A stretch of DNA of 64,000 bases from Leclercia sp. LSNIH1. Lineage in GTDB: Bacteria; Pseudomonadota; Gammaproteobacteria; Enterobacterales; Enterobacteriaceae. This document shows, one piece after another, positions 41,240-53,184 of the stretch. The stretch spans positions 2,790,001 to 2,854,000 of the forward strand of contig NZ_CP026167.1 in NCBI RefSeq assembly GCF_002902985.1, given 5' to 3'. The stretch's first letter is position 1. Every line of letters starts with the position of its first letter. Both the position numbers and the translations under genes were made by a program. The notes under the pieces were generated by a model. The model did not search any database. It saw only the letters and a program-made list of their open reading frames with translations, and was not told the origin of the DNA.

Positions 41240-41263
41240 AACCCAGCTCCGGCTGGGTTTTTC
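41240..41263 (+). terminator. Intrinsic terminator between J and the side fibre
   Basis: AACCCAGC TCCG GCTGGGTT followed by TTTC. It isolates the side-fibre module from J and may mark a recombination joint. Confidence 0.8.
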
Positions 41264-41281
41264 ATTTTAAGGACATCATGA

Positions 41282-42937
41282 ATGGCCACACTTGATGACG
41301 ATTTAGCAAAAGCCGTCTCGGAAGGGTTTCGCCTGGCGCAAAGCAGTATCATCAACCAGGATCTGATTTTATCCGGGACAGGTGACGTCACCGTAACCCT
41401 GGCTGACGGCTCGAAAAAGACCGGACCCAGCTGGTCGAAGCTGATCGCTGCAGCGACCGCAGCTGGAACCAGCGCTGCCGCAGCCAAAACTTCCGAAACG
41501 AATGCCCTTGCTTCAAAAAACGCAGCTGCAACCAGCGCCACGAACGCGGCAACGTCTGAGGGTAACGCTCTCGCATCGAAGAACGCTGCCAAAACCAGCG
41601 AAACGAACGCGAAAACGTCTGAGACGAATGCCAAAACGTCGGAGACCAACGCAGCCGCCAGCGCCAGCAGTGCCGCAGCATCACTGGCCGCCGCGCAGTT
41701 GCTGACTTCTGTGCCCTATGAGGAAGCTCCATTCCCTGATGTGTGGGCACCGCTCAATGATGACCTGCGGCTGCTGGCCGGTTTCGCGCCTTATGACCGG
41801 TTGACGATTTCCGGCCAAGTGCTGGAACTGCCGACAAAGTCACTAACGTTTAGTCGGGCAACTACAGCGACTTATATTGATAAATCCGGGGTGCTTAGAA
41901 TAGCAGCAATTAACGAGCCGCGTTTTGAGAAGGAGGGTTTATTAATTGAAGGGCAGAGCACTAATTTAGCGGTTTATTCATCACCGACTCAGGATTATTC
42001 CAGTTACTTTCGTAGTGGCGCAAACAATACACGAACGTTTAAACCCGAGGGTGGCGTTCTGCTTACCACATTAACGGATACAGGTACCTGGTGGGAGCAG
42101 AATATAAATGTGGCTAATTATGACCCAACAAAGCCAGCGTCCGTGTCCTGTTATTTAGAATTTCCCGCAGCAGCCAAGGTTAGAGTAATGCTAATGCGCT
42201 ACTCCAGCGAGGGCGATATTGCGGCAGCATCCATCACAGCAGCGCCTGGTGTTAATAAAGTTTCAGTGCCTGTTCTGGGTGGGGCTGTAAACCAACGCCT
42301 GGGCTTGCGAATTACGGTTGATGCCGGAACACCCGTTAGCAGTGTGATTTTCATTGACCGTATGCAAATAGAGGGATCCGCTCAGGCGACATCTTACATT
42401 CCTACAAATGGATCAGCTGTAACCCGAGCAGCTGACGATTGCACCCTGCAACGCTCAGGTAATGATAACTACTTTGGGCCTGTTACTTTTGCAATGGAAA
42501 TCCACTGCAACGGGAAAACGGTATCGGGTGCAGATGCTAACAGCCGTAGGGGGATTTTCAGCTATTACCCATCGTCCACCGAGTGGGTTTTCGCCTCGCT
42601 TAACTCTACCCAAGGCGCCGCAGGAAGGCCCATGTTTTGTTATGCAAGCCCCGCGCTGGTGGGGGGAGCAACTGAAATAGACGATGGGGCGATCCATAAT
42701 ATGGCGTTCGTCTCTGACACCGTAAATAAAAAGATATTCACAGACGGCGCGGTTATCACATCGGACACCATAACCAGACCGACGCCAGGGAATGTTGGCG
42801 CATCTAACTCCACGATTTATATCGGAAGGGGGGCAGGGTCGGCTGCCCCAGGTGTTCGAATGCTTAACGGACACATCCGTAATCTCCGCATCTGGCATCG
42901 CGTACTTACAGACAATCAAATTAAAGGACTCCGCTGA
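41282..42937 (+). CDS. Side tail fibre protein with AKTSETNA repeats and LamG-like C-terminus
   Basis: A 551-residue fibre. The N-terminus (1-50) attaches to the tail. Residues about 55-140 consist of 8-residue repeats of the type AKTSETNA, as in lambda Stf, probably a triple coiled region. The large C-terminal part has the features of a concanavalin/laminin-G-type sugar-binding domain at about 390-551 (YIGRGAGSAAPGVRMLNGHI). It should bind a surface glycan. An out-of-frame ATG 4 bp upstream leads to an immediate stop. Confidence 0.85.
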   Translation: MATLDDDLAKAVSEGFRLAQSSIINQDLILSGTGDVTVTLADGSKKTGPSWSKLIAAATAAGTSAAAAKTSETNALASKNAAATSATNAATSEGNALASKNAAKTSETNAKTSETNAKTSETNAAASASSAAASLAAAQLLTSVPYEEAPFPDVWAPLNDDLRLLAGFAPYDRLTISGQVLELPTKSLTFSRATTATYIDKSGVLRIAAINEPRFEKEGLLIEGQSTNLAVYSSPTQDYSSYFRSGANNTRTFKPEGGVLLTTLTDTGTWWEQNINVANYDPTKPASVSCYLEFPAAAKVRVMLMRYSSEGDIAAASITAAPGVNKVSVPVLGGAVNQRLGLRITVDAGTPVSSVIFIDRMQIEGSAQATSYIPTNGSAVTRAADDCTLQRSGNDNYFGPVTFAMEIHCNGKTVSGADANSRRGIFSYYPSSTEWVFASLNSTQGAAGRPMFCYASPALVGGATEIDDGAIHNMAFVSDTVNKKIFTDGAVITSDTITRPTPGNVGASNSTIYIGRGAGSAAPGVRMLNGHIRNLRIWHRVLTDNQIKGLR

Positions 42938-43239
42938 TGAGAGATTTATATCTGCGATTTGCAGACGCTGACGAAATGCGCACGCAATTAATCGCGGCGG
43001 GCTTTATGGATGATAAAGAACAGGGCGGTTTATATCACCCTGACATCAGTCTCGATGTGATCGGCATTATAGCTGTCCCCACAGAGATTAAAAATCCGGA
43101 GGCAGAAAACGAAATCATTAAGTACGTCAACGAACCCGGGTATCACGCCAATTTGCGCGTGACAGACGACTCGCTGGAGCTGGCGTCATTAGACGCCTTC
43201 GCAGTCTTCCCTGACAACCCGAACCGGGTATGGGCATAA
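42937..43239 (+). CDS. Small tail-fibre-associated protein
   Basis: A 100-residue protein, MRDLYLRFADADEMRTQLIA. It overlaps the fibre stop (TGATG). Proteins of this size behind fibre genes are often fibre assembly factors or tip parts. It has the pattern of a small alpha/beta domain; no clear match. Confidence 0.6.
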   Translation: MRDLYLRFADADEMRTQLIAAGFMDDKEQGGLYHPDISLDVIGIIAVPTEIKNPEAENEIIKYVNEPGYHANLRVTDDSLELASLDAFAVFPDNPNRVWA

Positions 43240-43249
43240 GGAGCACAAC

Positions 43250-44104
43250 ATGGCAAACAGAACAGACAGCATTAGCCTGGCCGCTGCGGACATCGCCGGG
43301 CTGAAGTCAGGTGCGCAGCGGGATGTCGGAACGTCCTCAGGAAACGTGATGGAGGTTGGCGCTTTTGGACTGGGCACCAGTAATCTGGTGAGCATCAGCC
43401 AGGGTGATCGCAAAGGGTTTGGCGCTTATAACGCCAAGATGCTGCTGGGCGGCATCGACAACAATACTGCAGTACTGGGCATGCCCTTTGATGCCTCAAC
43501 CGCATTTCAGTTTTGCTTCCCGGCACGCCTGGATGTGCCGCCTGAGTTATACCTGAGATTGCTCAGTTCATCTCCAACATATGACGGGAAAATCTGTAAG
43601 GTATACACCGATTCCAATACCACCAGAGCAGCTGATGGCACGTTAAAGTCAGCATCTCCGATCGTCAAAGTTTATGCCGACGGCTCTTCGGAAACGAACT
43701 ATGAATCTGAGGGCGTGACCGTAACGCGCCAGGGGGAAGGCGTTTATCTCATCACGGGCTGTCTCGGGCTTAATGCGGATGCGGCGTGGGGTGGTATTGA
43801 TGGAGGGTTTGATATCCCCAAAGACCGCAATCGCCAGCCGCTGATCTGGCTGGATTACAAGGTAAACCCGGACGGTTCGGTGCTTGTGAAAACGTATCAT
43901 AGGACTCACCCGGGCGCGCCGGAGTTCGCCCGTAACGAACGGGAAGGTTTTAACGAAGGTGACCCAATCGACATTCCAGCGGATCAGTATGTCTCCATCC
44001 GTGTGGAGATGCCGGTGGACAGCATCTGGAATCAGCGCCAGCTGGAGGCCGCGACTGCTATGGCTGAAGCACAATCTGATGAGGGTCATGACGTTCAGCC
44101 GTAA
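43250..44104 (+). CDS. Phage tail protein of unknown role downstream of the fibre
   Basis: A 284-residue protein, MANRTDSISLAAADIAGLKS at the start, beta-rich in the middle with several WLDYKVNPDGS-like strands, and an acidic C-terminal helix. I recall related sequences annotated as tail proteins behind the fibre genes of Klebsiella and Enterobacter prophages. It probably completes the receptor-binding apparatus; it has no sequence feature that tells the function. It is the last structural gene. Confidence 0.65.
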   Translation: MANRTDSISLAAADIAGLKSGAQRDVGTSSGNVMEVGAFGLGTSNLVSISQGDRKGFGAYNAKMLLGGIDNNTAVLGMPFDASTAFQFCFPARLDVPPELYLRLLSSSPTYDGKICKVYTDSNTTRAADGTLKSASPIVKVYADGSSETNYESEGVTVTRQGEGVYLITGCLGLNADAAWGGIDGGFDIPKDRNRQPLIWLDYKVNPDGSVLVKTYHRTHPGAPEFARNEREGFNEGDPIDIPADQYVSIRVEMPVDSIWNQRQLEAATAMAEAQSDEGHDVQP

Positions 44105-44148
44105 TTATCAATAGGCGTTGCCGTATTGATCTGCACTACCTTTAAAAC

Positions 44149-44168
44149 TACTGTATATAAAAACAGTA
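44149..44168. promoter_or_regulatory. LexA (SOS) box upstream of the right-end dicistron
   Basis: TACTGTATATAAAAACAGTA matches the SOS box consensus (CTG-N10-CAG with AT-rich centre and TA flanks). It is 16 bp before the ATG at 44185. With LexA bound, the following two genes would be silent; DNA damage would express them from the prophage without need for the late promoter. Confidence 0.92.
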
Positions 44169-44184
44169 ATAAGGAGTGCAGATC

Positions 44185-44424
44185 ATGCCCCGCCGTTCCG
44201 ACATTCACGCCGCATTTGTGGCCGCAATACAGCTAAACCCCAAGGGCTATCGGTGCTTACGCACAGAAGACTTTATCCGCGAACTGGCAAAGGTCCACTG
44301 GCATTTCAGCCGGGCCGACGCCAACGAGTGGATAGAGCGCTACCAGCCCGACTTCACCGACAAGACAACTGACGGAACCGACAATCACTACTGGATCCTG
44401 CGCAATATGGGGAGGGTTCACTAA
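44185..44424 (+). CDS. SOS-controlled small protein, first gene of the dicistron
   Basis: A 79-residue protein from the ATG at 44185 (AAGGAG upstream; the GTG at 44176 overlaps that site and is rejected). MPRRSDIHAAFVAAIQLNPK is followed by a helical region and WILRNMGRVH. Function unknown to me, but the position behind the LexA box and the overlap with the UmuD'-like gene suggest a joint role in the SOS response. Confidence 0.8.
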   Translation: MPRRSDIHAAFVAAIQLNPKGYRCLRTEDFIRELAKVHWHFSRADANEWIERYQPDFTDKTTDGTDNHYWILRNMGRVH

Positions 44425-44741
44425 TGGGCTTTCCTTCACCGGCGGCGGATTACACCTCCCAGCGGATGACACCGGAACTGATCTGTGGCGTAGGCATCGA
44501 TACCCGCATACTCGAAACTTCATCCGGGTACGCACTGATCGAGCCAGTTACCCGGTTAGTGCAGGGACAGACTCTGCTGATCCTCATTGGCGGTCGAACG
44601 CAGTTTGCGAAACTCAGGGGAAGGGCATTAATCACGGATGATGGCGAAGCGATTGAGGGGGAGGCCGCAGAGGAAGTGGAGGTTCTGGGGCGCGTGACGT
44701 TCTTCATCAACAGCACTGATGCTGATGACATTCCGGTGTGA
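44424..44741 (+). CDS. UmuD'-like protein lacking the catalytic serine
   Basis: A 105-residue protein that begins MGFPSPAADYTSQR. UmuD is cleaved between Cys24 and Gly25 to give UmuD', which begins GFPSPAADY, so this gene encodes a protein already in the processed form. The rest aligns with the UmuD' beta domain: SSGYALIEP takes the place of SGDSMID, so the catalytic serine is not there, while EVLGRVTFFI matches DVFGVVIHV. It should compete with or substitute for UmuD' in polymerase V, or bind UmuC, or interfere with LexA/UmuD processing. Comparable to HumD of P1. SOS-regulated with the preceding gene. Confidence 0.75.
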   Translation: MGFPSPAADYTSQRMTPELICGVGIDTRILETSSGYALIEPVTRLVQGQTLLILIGGRTQFAKLRGRALITDDGEAIEGEAAEEVEVLGRVTFFINSTDADDIPV

Positions 44742-44751
44742 GAAGTAGCGT

Positions 44752-44806
44752 GTTTTTGGGGGCGAAATTGGGGGCAAAAGTCATTTTGGGGCGTATTTTG
44801 GGGCGA
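44752..44806. repeat. G-rich tandem repeats at the prophage 1 right end
   Basis: Four imperfect copies of TTTTGGGGGCG-like units occur in 55 bp (TTTTTGGGGGCG, AATTGGGGGC, ATTTTGGGGCG, ATTTTGGGGCG), followed at 44859-44904 by 10-bp inverted arms CTGATTTTAT/ATAAAATCAG. Lying between the last gene and the attachment core, they are good candidates for integrase arm-type and accessory binding sites. Confidence 0.6.
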
Positions 44807-44908
44807 GGAATTGACCAACATTGCCCGATATTGTCCATTACTGTTCTTTTGCAACTAACTGATTTTATGATAATTAAATGAATTTTCTGAAATTATAAAA
44901 TCAGTTTC

Positions 44909-44929
44909 GTAGTTTAACGCTGATTATGT
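44909..44929. repeat. Prophage 1 attachment site at the purB side (attR core)
   Basis: Exact 21-bp copy of the sequence at 1159-1179. Downstream (44930 onward) is host DNA: the PhoP box, the purB terminator and purB. This copy retains the native junction with the PhoP box. Confidence 0.9.
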
Positions 44930-44957
44930 TGCGGAGGGGATAAACATTTCGTAAACC
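44923..44957 (-). promoter_or_regulatory. Stranded PhoP-activated phoPQ promoter (PhoP box and -10)
   Basis: On the minus strand GGTTTA CGAAA TGTTTA (44941-44957) is a PhoP box of the (T/G)GTTTA-N5-(T/G)GTTTA type. Twelve bases later CATAAT (44923-44928) is the -10, which belongs to the attachment core. The E. coli phoPQ promoter, as I remember it, has the same two half-sites and the same 12-bp distance. In this chromosome the promoter points into prophage 1 instead of to phoP. Confidence 0.8.
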
Positions 44958-44960
44958 GGG

Positions 44961-44996
44961 GGAAAGGAACCCTCTTTCCGGGCGGAAAGAGGGTAA
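44961..44996 (-). terminator. purB terminator
   Basis: CCCTCTTTCC GCCC GGAAAGAGGG, a 10-bp perfect stem, 5 bp after the purB stop on the minus strand, with TTCCTTT following. Ends the nudJ/mnmA/hflD/purB-direction transcript before the PhoP box. Confidence 0.8.
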
Positions 44997-45001
44997 AAGC
45001 G

Positions 45002-47021
<2,020 letters not shown>

Positions 47022-47048
47022 ACTTGCTCCTTTCTGTGTGTTATCGCA

Positions 47049-48665
<1,617 letters not shown>

Positions 48666-48673
<8 letters not shown>

Positions 48674-49337
48674 GAGGCTCTCCTTGTTCGGTAACGTCCC
48701 GCCACTCACCGTTGGCGAGGTTATCCAGCGTGTAACTGCCCATGGCGTAGCGGATCAGGCGCAGCGTCGGATGGCCGACATGCGCCGTCATGCGCCGTAC
48801 CTGGCGGTTACGGCCTTCATAAAGGGTGACTTTGATCCACGAAACGGGAATCGATTTGCGCTCGCGGATCGGCGGATTGCGCGGCCAGAGCCACTCTGGC
48901 TCATTCACCAGCTCAATGCCTGCGGGCAGGGTAGGGCCGTCGTTCAGCGTAACGCCGTTACGCAACGCCGTTAACGCCGCGTCGTCCGGGACGCCTTCAA
49001 CCTGCACATAGTAGATTTTGCCGGTGCGTTTGCCGGGCTGGGTGAGCCTGGCCTGGAGCTCGCCGTCGTTGGTGAGCACCATCAGCCCTTCGCTGTCGCG
49101 ATCGAGTCGGCCTGCGGCATAGACCCCCTGAACGGGGATGTAATCCTTCAACGTGCTGCGTCCGGCTTCGTCGGTAAACTGCGGCAGGACATCGTAAGGT
49201 TTATTGAACAAAACGACGCGTGTTGGCGCGCGTTGCTTGCGCGGTCTGGACGCTTGTCGGGTGCTGAATCGTTCAACCCGGTGATTTCTAAAAGAAGTTT
49301 TCTGCATGGTATTTTCAGACGTTATCAATTGCCGCAT
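48666..49337 (-). CDS. rluE: 23S rRNA pseudouridine synthase RluE
   Basis: A 223-residue RsuA-family enzyme that modifies U2457 of 23S rRNA. The catalytic motif [17 protein letters not shown] and the basic segment [15 protein letters not shown] are intact. Divergent from icd across a 117-bp gap that holds both promoters. Confidence 0.96.
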
Positions 49338-49454
49338 TATAGCCTAATAACGAATGCCTTTCATGGCGCCAGACATTCAGGTACTATCGGTGGGCTCATT
49401 ACAAATTATTAACATAAGATCAGTAACAACCAGAAGCGCTCGAAGGAGAGGTTA

Positions 49455-50705
49455 ATGGAAAGCAAAGTAGTTGTTCCGGCGGAAGGTAAAAAGATCACCC
49501 TGCAAGACGGTAAGCTGAACGTTCCAAACAATCCGATTATCCCGTTCATCGAAGGTGACGGTATCGGTGTTGATGTAACCCCAGCGATGCTGAAAGTGGT
49601 GGATGCCGCTGTTGAGAAAGCCTATAAAGGCGAGCGTAAAATTTCCTGGATGGAAATTTACACCGGTGAAAAATCTACCCATGTTTACGGCCAGGACGTC
49701 TGGCTGCCAGCTGAAACGCTGGACCTGATTCGTGACTACCGCGTTGCCATCAAAGGCCCGCTGACTACCCCAGTTGGTGGCGGTATTCGCTCCCTGAACG
49801 TTGCTCTGCGTCAGGAACTCGACCTGTACGTCTGCCTGCGCCCGGTACGTTACTACCAGGGTACCCCAAGCCCGGTTAAACACCCAGAACTGACCGACAT
49901 GGTTATCTTCCGTGAGAACTCCGAAGATATCTATGCGGGCATCGAGTGGAAAGCGGACTCCGCAGAAGCCGAAAAAGTAATCAAGTTCCTGCGCGAAGAG
50001 ATGGGCGTGAAGAAAATTCGCTTCCCTGAACATTGCGGTATCGGCATCAAGCCGTGTTCCGAAGAAGGCACCAAGCGCCTGGTTCGTGCAGCGATTGAGT
50101 ATGCAATCACCAACGACCGTGACTCTGTGACCATCGTTCACAAAGGCAACATCATGAAGTTCACAGAAGGTTCGTTCAAAGACTGGGGTTACCAGCTGGC
50201 GGCGGAAGAGTTCGGTGGCGAGCTGATCGACGGCGGCCCATGGCAGAAGATCAAGAACCCGAACACCGGCAAAGAGATCATCATTAAAGATGTCATCGCC
50301 GATGCGTTCCTGCAGCAGATCCTGCTGCGTCCGGCTGAATATGACGTTATCGCCTGTATGAACCTGAACGGTGACTACATCTCCGACGCCCTGGCGGCGC
50401 AGGTTGGCGGTATCGGTATCGCACCAGGCGCGAACATCGGTGACGAGTGCGCCCTGTTCGAAGCGACCCACGGTACCGCACCGAAGTATGCTGGCCAGGA
50501 TAAAGTGAACCCAGGTTCTATCATCCTCTCCGCAGAAATGATGCTGCGTCACATGGAGTGGTTCGAAGCCGCAGACCTGATCGTTAAAGGTATGGAAGGC
50601 GCGATTAACGCCAAAACCGTAACGTATGACTTTGAACGTTTGATGGAAGGCGCTAAACTGCTGAAATGTTCGGAGTTTGGTGACGCGATCATCGAAAACA
50701 TGTAA
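49455..50705 (+). CDS. icd: Isocitrate dehydrogenase (NADP+)
   Basis: A 416-residue TCA-cycle enzyme, start ATG at 49455 after AAGGAGAGG. Substrate segment [16 protein letters not shown] with phosphorylatable serine, and [20 protein letters not shown] are present. The C-terminus [12 protein letters not shown] equals the E. coli one. Because a prophage begins right downstream, the last codons may be phage-supplied after site-specific integration, as for e14 and phage 21 in E. coli. Confidence 0.98.
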   Translation: MESKVVVPAEGKKITLQDGKLNVPNNPIIPFIEGDGIGVDVTPAMLKVVDAAVEKAYKGERKISWMEIYTGEKSTHVYGQDVWLPAETLDLIRDYRVAIKGPLTTPVGGGIRSLNVALRQELDLYVCLRPVRYYQGTPSPVKHPELTDMVIFRENSEDIYAGIEWKADSAEAEKVIKFLREEMGVKKIRFPEHCGIGIKPCSEEGTKRLVRAAIEYAITNDRDSVTIVHKGNIMKFTEGSFKDWGYQLAAEEFGGELIDGGPWQKIKNPNTGKEIIIKDVIADAFLQQILLRPAEYDVIACMNLNGDYISDALAAQVGGIGIAPGANIGDECALFEATHGTAPKYAGQDKVNPGSIILSAEMMLRHMEWFEAADLIVKGMEGAINAKTVTYDFERLMEGAKLLKCSEFGDAIIENM

Positions 50706-50727
50706 TCCATATTCTGGGTTGTATGCG

Positions 50728-50757
50728 AACGGGAGCCTGAGGGTTCCCGTTTTTTAT
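50728..50757 (+). terminator. Terminator after icd
   Basis: AACGGGA and TCCCGTT around a 10-base loop, followed by TTTTTATTATT. It ends the icd transcript and insulates the prophage gene at 50819. Confidence 0.85.
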
Positions 50758-50818
50758 TATTAGCTTTCGAACGGTTATCAAAAATTTATCAAAACAAGTT
50801 ATCAAAACCACAACGGAT

Positions 50819-51673
50819 ATGTCTTTTATGATGTTCTTTTTTTTGATGTTAGCAACAGTGGTAATGGCTACGGTGTACGGAAGTGCCATCCTAAATGGGA
50901 CCTGGCCGTTCGAAGGAATGCAGTTAGCTGATACAGGGATTTTCGGTGATTCTTGGGGGGCATTTACTTCTATTTTTTCTGCTCTCGGCTTTTGCGGTGT
51001 TTTATGGACGATTAAATTACAAAGAGATGCTACTAAGCAGATTGAATTGGACTCAAGAAAGCGTGATAAGTCGGAACAGATTAGGGATTTCGAAAACTCT
51101 TTTTTTAATATGTTGAATATATTGCAAACAATCATCAAAGACATGCGCGTTGGTGATGATGGCAAAAAAATAAATAAAGAAGGGCGCTCAGTTTTTACTT
51201 ACTATTACTCAAGATTTAAGAATGAATGTATCAAAAAAGAACCAATTGAGATAATTGCTTTTTTGGATAAAGCTGATTTTTCCTTAAAGAAAGAGATGGA
51301 AATGTTATCCAGATTTTATGGATATTATTTCAGAGGGCGCTCAGGTAATCTTTCTCATTATTATAGATTTATATATAACATGTTCAAGTTTATACATGAG
51401 TCAACTCTTAATAACTCAGAAAAGAAAAAATATGCTAACATCCTCAGAGCTCAAATTTCAAACTATGAGCTTTTGATGTTATGCTATAATGGTAACACTC
51501 GGCACGGCCTGAAGTTCAAAGAATATTTTAATGAGTATGCTGTTTTTGATAATTTACCTGTCGATAAGCTTGTAAGCGATGTACATGTTTTGTTTTATGA
51601 TAAAAAAGCTTGGGGAGAAAACGAAGACGCATTATCAATATTTCGACAGGCTTTAAATAAAGGTTTAGAGTGA
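50819..51673 (+). CDS. putAbiC-like abortive infection candidate between icd and int
   Basis: A 284-residue membrane protein. Two hydrophobic segments lie at about residues 2-22 (FMMFFFLMLATVVMATVYG) and 42-62 (AFTSIFSALGFCGVLWTI). A cytoplasmic helical domain follows, with the pattern FENSFFNMLNILQTIIKDM, which I associate with the putative phage abortive infection family (putAbiC). It is very AT-rich (poly-A/T codons) compared with icd and int. It is on the opposite strand to int and outside the lytic operons, the place of lysogenic conversion genes. Defence function is inferred from family and place. Confidence 0.65.
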   Translation: MSFMMFFFLMLATVVMATVYGSAILNGTWPFEGMQLADTGIFGDSWGAFTSIFSALGFCGVLWTIKLQRDATKQIELDSRKRDKSEQIRDFENSFFNMLNILQTIIKDMRVGDDGKKINKEGRSVFTYYYSRFKNECIKKEPIEIIAFLDKADFSLKKEMEMLSRFYGYYFRGRSGNLSHYYRFIYNMFKFIHESTLNNSEKKKYANILRAQISNYELLMLCYNGNTRHGLKFKEYFNEYAVFDNLPVDKLVSDVHVLFYDKKAWGENEDALSIFRQALNKGLE

Positions 51674-51707
51674 AATGTAGAGGGCATACTATATGTATGC
51701 CTTAGGT

Positions 51708-52835
51708 TTATACTGTTACTGCAATCCAATCTTTTCCACGGTCGTCATTGTATCTATCTGTCTGCTGCTGTGACTTGTGGCCGAGCAACTTTTTAGTGTC
51801 AATTCCCTGTTCCTTATAAAGACGTTCCGATAGCGATCGCTGCTCATGGAATGTCGCCGGCGTTCCTTCCCTCCAGTCGATCCCTGCCTTATCCCGGGCC
51901 TTACTAAAATTCATTGTGAGCGTGTTCGATTTAACTTGGGCACCACGCTCTGCTTGCGACGTTGCCCTGAAAAAATGGACTAGGTAAGGGCTAACCGCAT
52001 AATCACGACAGCGGGATATAACATCCCGCAAACTCCAGTTGATGGCGTTCAGGCGGAGCGATAACGGGATCGCGATTTTGCTTCCTGTTTTCTCCTGAAT
52101 AATGTGCAGCTGGTCATCCCAGACATCGCTAAATTTCATCCTCGAAATATCACCCAGGCGCTGACCGGTTACCAAAGCCAGCAACATAGCGTTACCCATA
52201 TATTGGTGGTTGGCGTCTGCAATCTCGAATATCTGCTGCCATTCCTCAAGGCTAAGTCGTTGCCGGGTAATTCTGCGTCTGGGCTTTTTCGTCGCAGACG
52301 CAGGATCATACCCAGGGGGAACTTCCCCTGCGTGCTGAGCCTCTTTAAAAATATCAACCAGGACTGTTCGAACTACCTGGGCCATTCGCGGTTGGCCAGC
52401 TGTGACGTACACGTCAAGCAACTGGGCAATATCACGAACATCCACTGAAGGTAGCAGCTTCATTCCGACTCGCTCTCGCAGCAACGAAACAGGCTTATTT
52501 TTCTGTTTGAAAGTGTTCAGCTTGATATCGCCCGATGCCAGACGCTCTTCCTGAATTTTCCAGTATCGGTCGAGCCATGTTGAAACCGTGATTGCTTTGC
52601 CTTTGCTTGTGGCGATCCTGTCACTGATCGCCAAAATCTGCCGGGTTCTCTGTTCCGCTAGGCGCGCGTTAGCTTCAGTAGCGATCGCGATAGCTTCTGC
52701 CTCGTCGGTGCCGAGCGCATGGAACTTACCGGTGACGGGATGTTTATAGCGCCAGTAAACCTTATTCACCTTCCTGCTGTAGAGAGGGTAAAGGTTCGGT
52801 ACAGAAACATTGTTTTTACGTGGTCGGGCTGCCAT
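51708..52835 (-). CDS. int: Tyrosine recombinase, prophage 2 integrase (lambda Int type)
   Basis: A 375-residue integrase from the ATG at 52835 (AGAGGA upstream). An N-terminal arm-binding domain (NLYPLYSRKVNKVYWRYKHP) precedes the catalytic domain, with the arginine in LVTGQRLGDISRMK, FHEQRSLSERLYKEQG, the histidine in LLGHKSQQQTD and the tyrosine in DRYNDDRG. It resembles the phage 21/e14 group that uses icd as target. Overlaps xis by 20 bp. Confidence 0.92.
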   Translation of the reverse strand: MAARPRKNNVSVPNLYPLYSRKVNKVYWRYKHPVTGKFHALGTDEAEAIAIATEANARLAEQRTRQILAISDRIATSKGKAITVSTWLDRYWKIQEERLASGDIKLNTFKQKNKPVSLLRERVGMKLLPSVDVRDIAQLLDVYVTAGQPRMAQVVRTVLVDIFKEAQHAGEVPPGYDPASATKKPRRRITRQRLSLEEWQQIFEIADANHQYMGNAMLLALVTGQRLGDISRMKFSDVWDDQLHIIQEKTGSKIAIPLSLRLNAINWSLRDVISRCRDYAVSPYLVHFFRATSQAERGAQVKSNTLTMNFSKARDKAGIDWREGTPATFHEQRSLSERLYKEQGIDTKKLLGHKSQQQTDRYNDDRGKDWIAVTV

Positions 52836-53061
52836 CAGCAAGAATCCTCTGAAGTATTGGCGAGTCAGTCTTTAGGATATTCGGCTTAGCCAGTTCGCCT
52901 ACAAGTTCTGCATCTTCCCTTACCCGCCACTTGCGACCCTGTTTCATTGCTGGTGGGGAAAACAGATTTTGCTTAGCGTATCGGCGCAGAGTATTCAAAG
53001 CTGGTGGACTACTCCGGTATTTCTCTGCTGCCCATTCCTCAAGCGTGAGCATTTGCTTCAT
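52816..53061 (-). CDS. xis: Excisionase, lambda Xis type
   Basis: An 81-residue winged-helix protein: LTLEEWAAEKYRSSPPALNT, then PPAMKQGRKWRVREDAELV, closely following the lambda Xis pattern. Overlaps int, as in lambda. Confidence 0.88.
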   Translation of the reverse strand: MKQMLTLEEWAAEKYRSSPPALNTLRRYAKQNLFSPPAMKQGRKWRVREDAELVGELAKPNILKTDSPILQRILADGSPTT

Positions 53062-53184
53062 GGCTTATTCTCCACTTTACCGGCTGCACCCGGTCACTCT
53101 TTAAAAATACAGGTCCCGCAACCATTGCGGGCCCAGTCACAACAGTTACCACACATGTTTACTTTTTTGGTTGAGAACCCTCAA

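Noticed and set aside
49452..50552. 366-codon open frame antisense to icd
   Set aside because: icd is certain on the plus strand; the antisense frame has no known motif.
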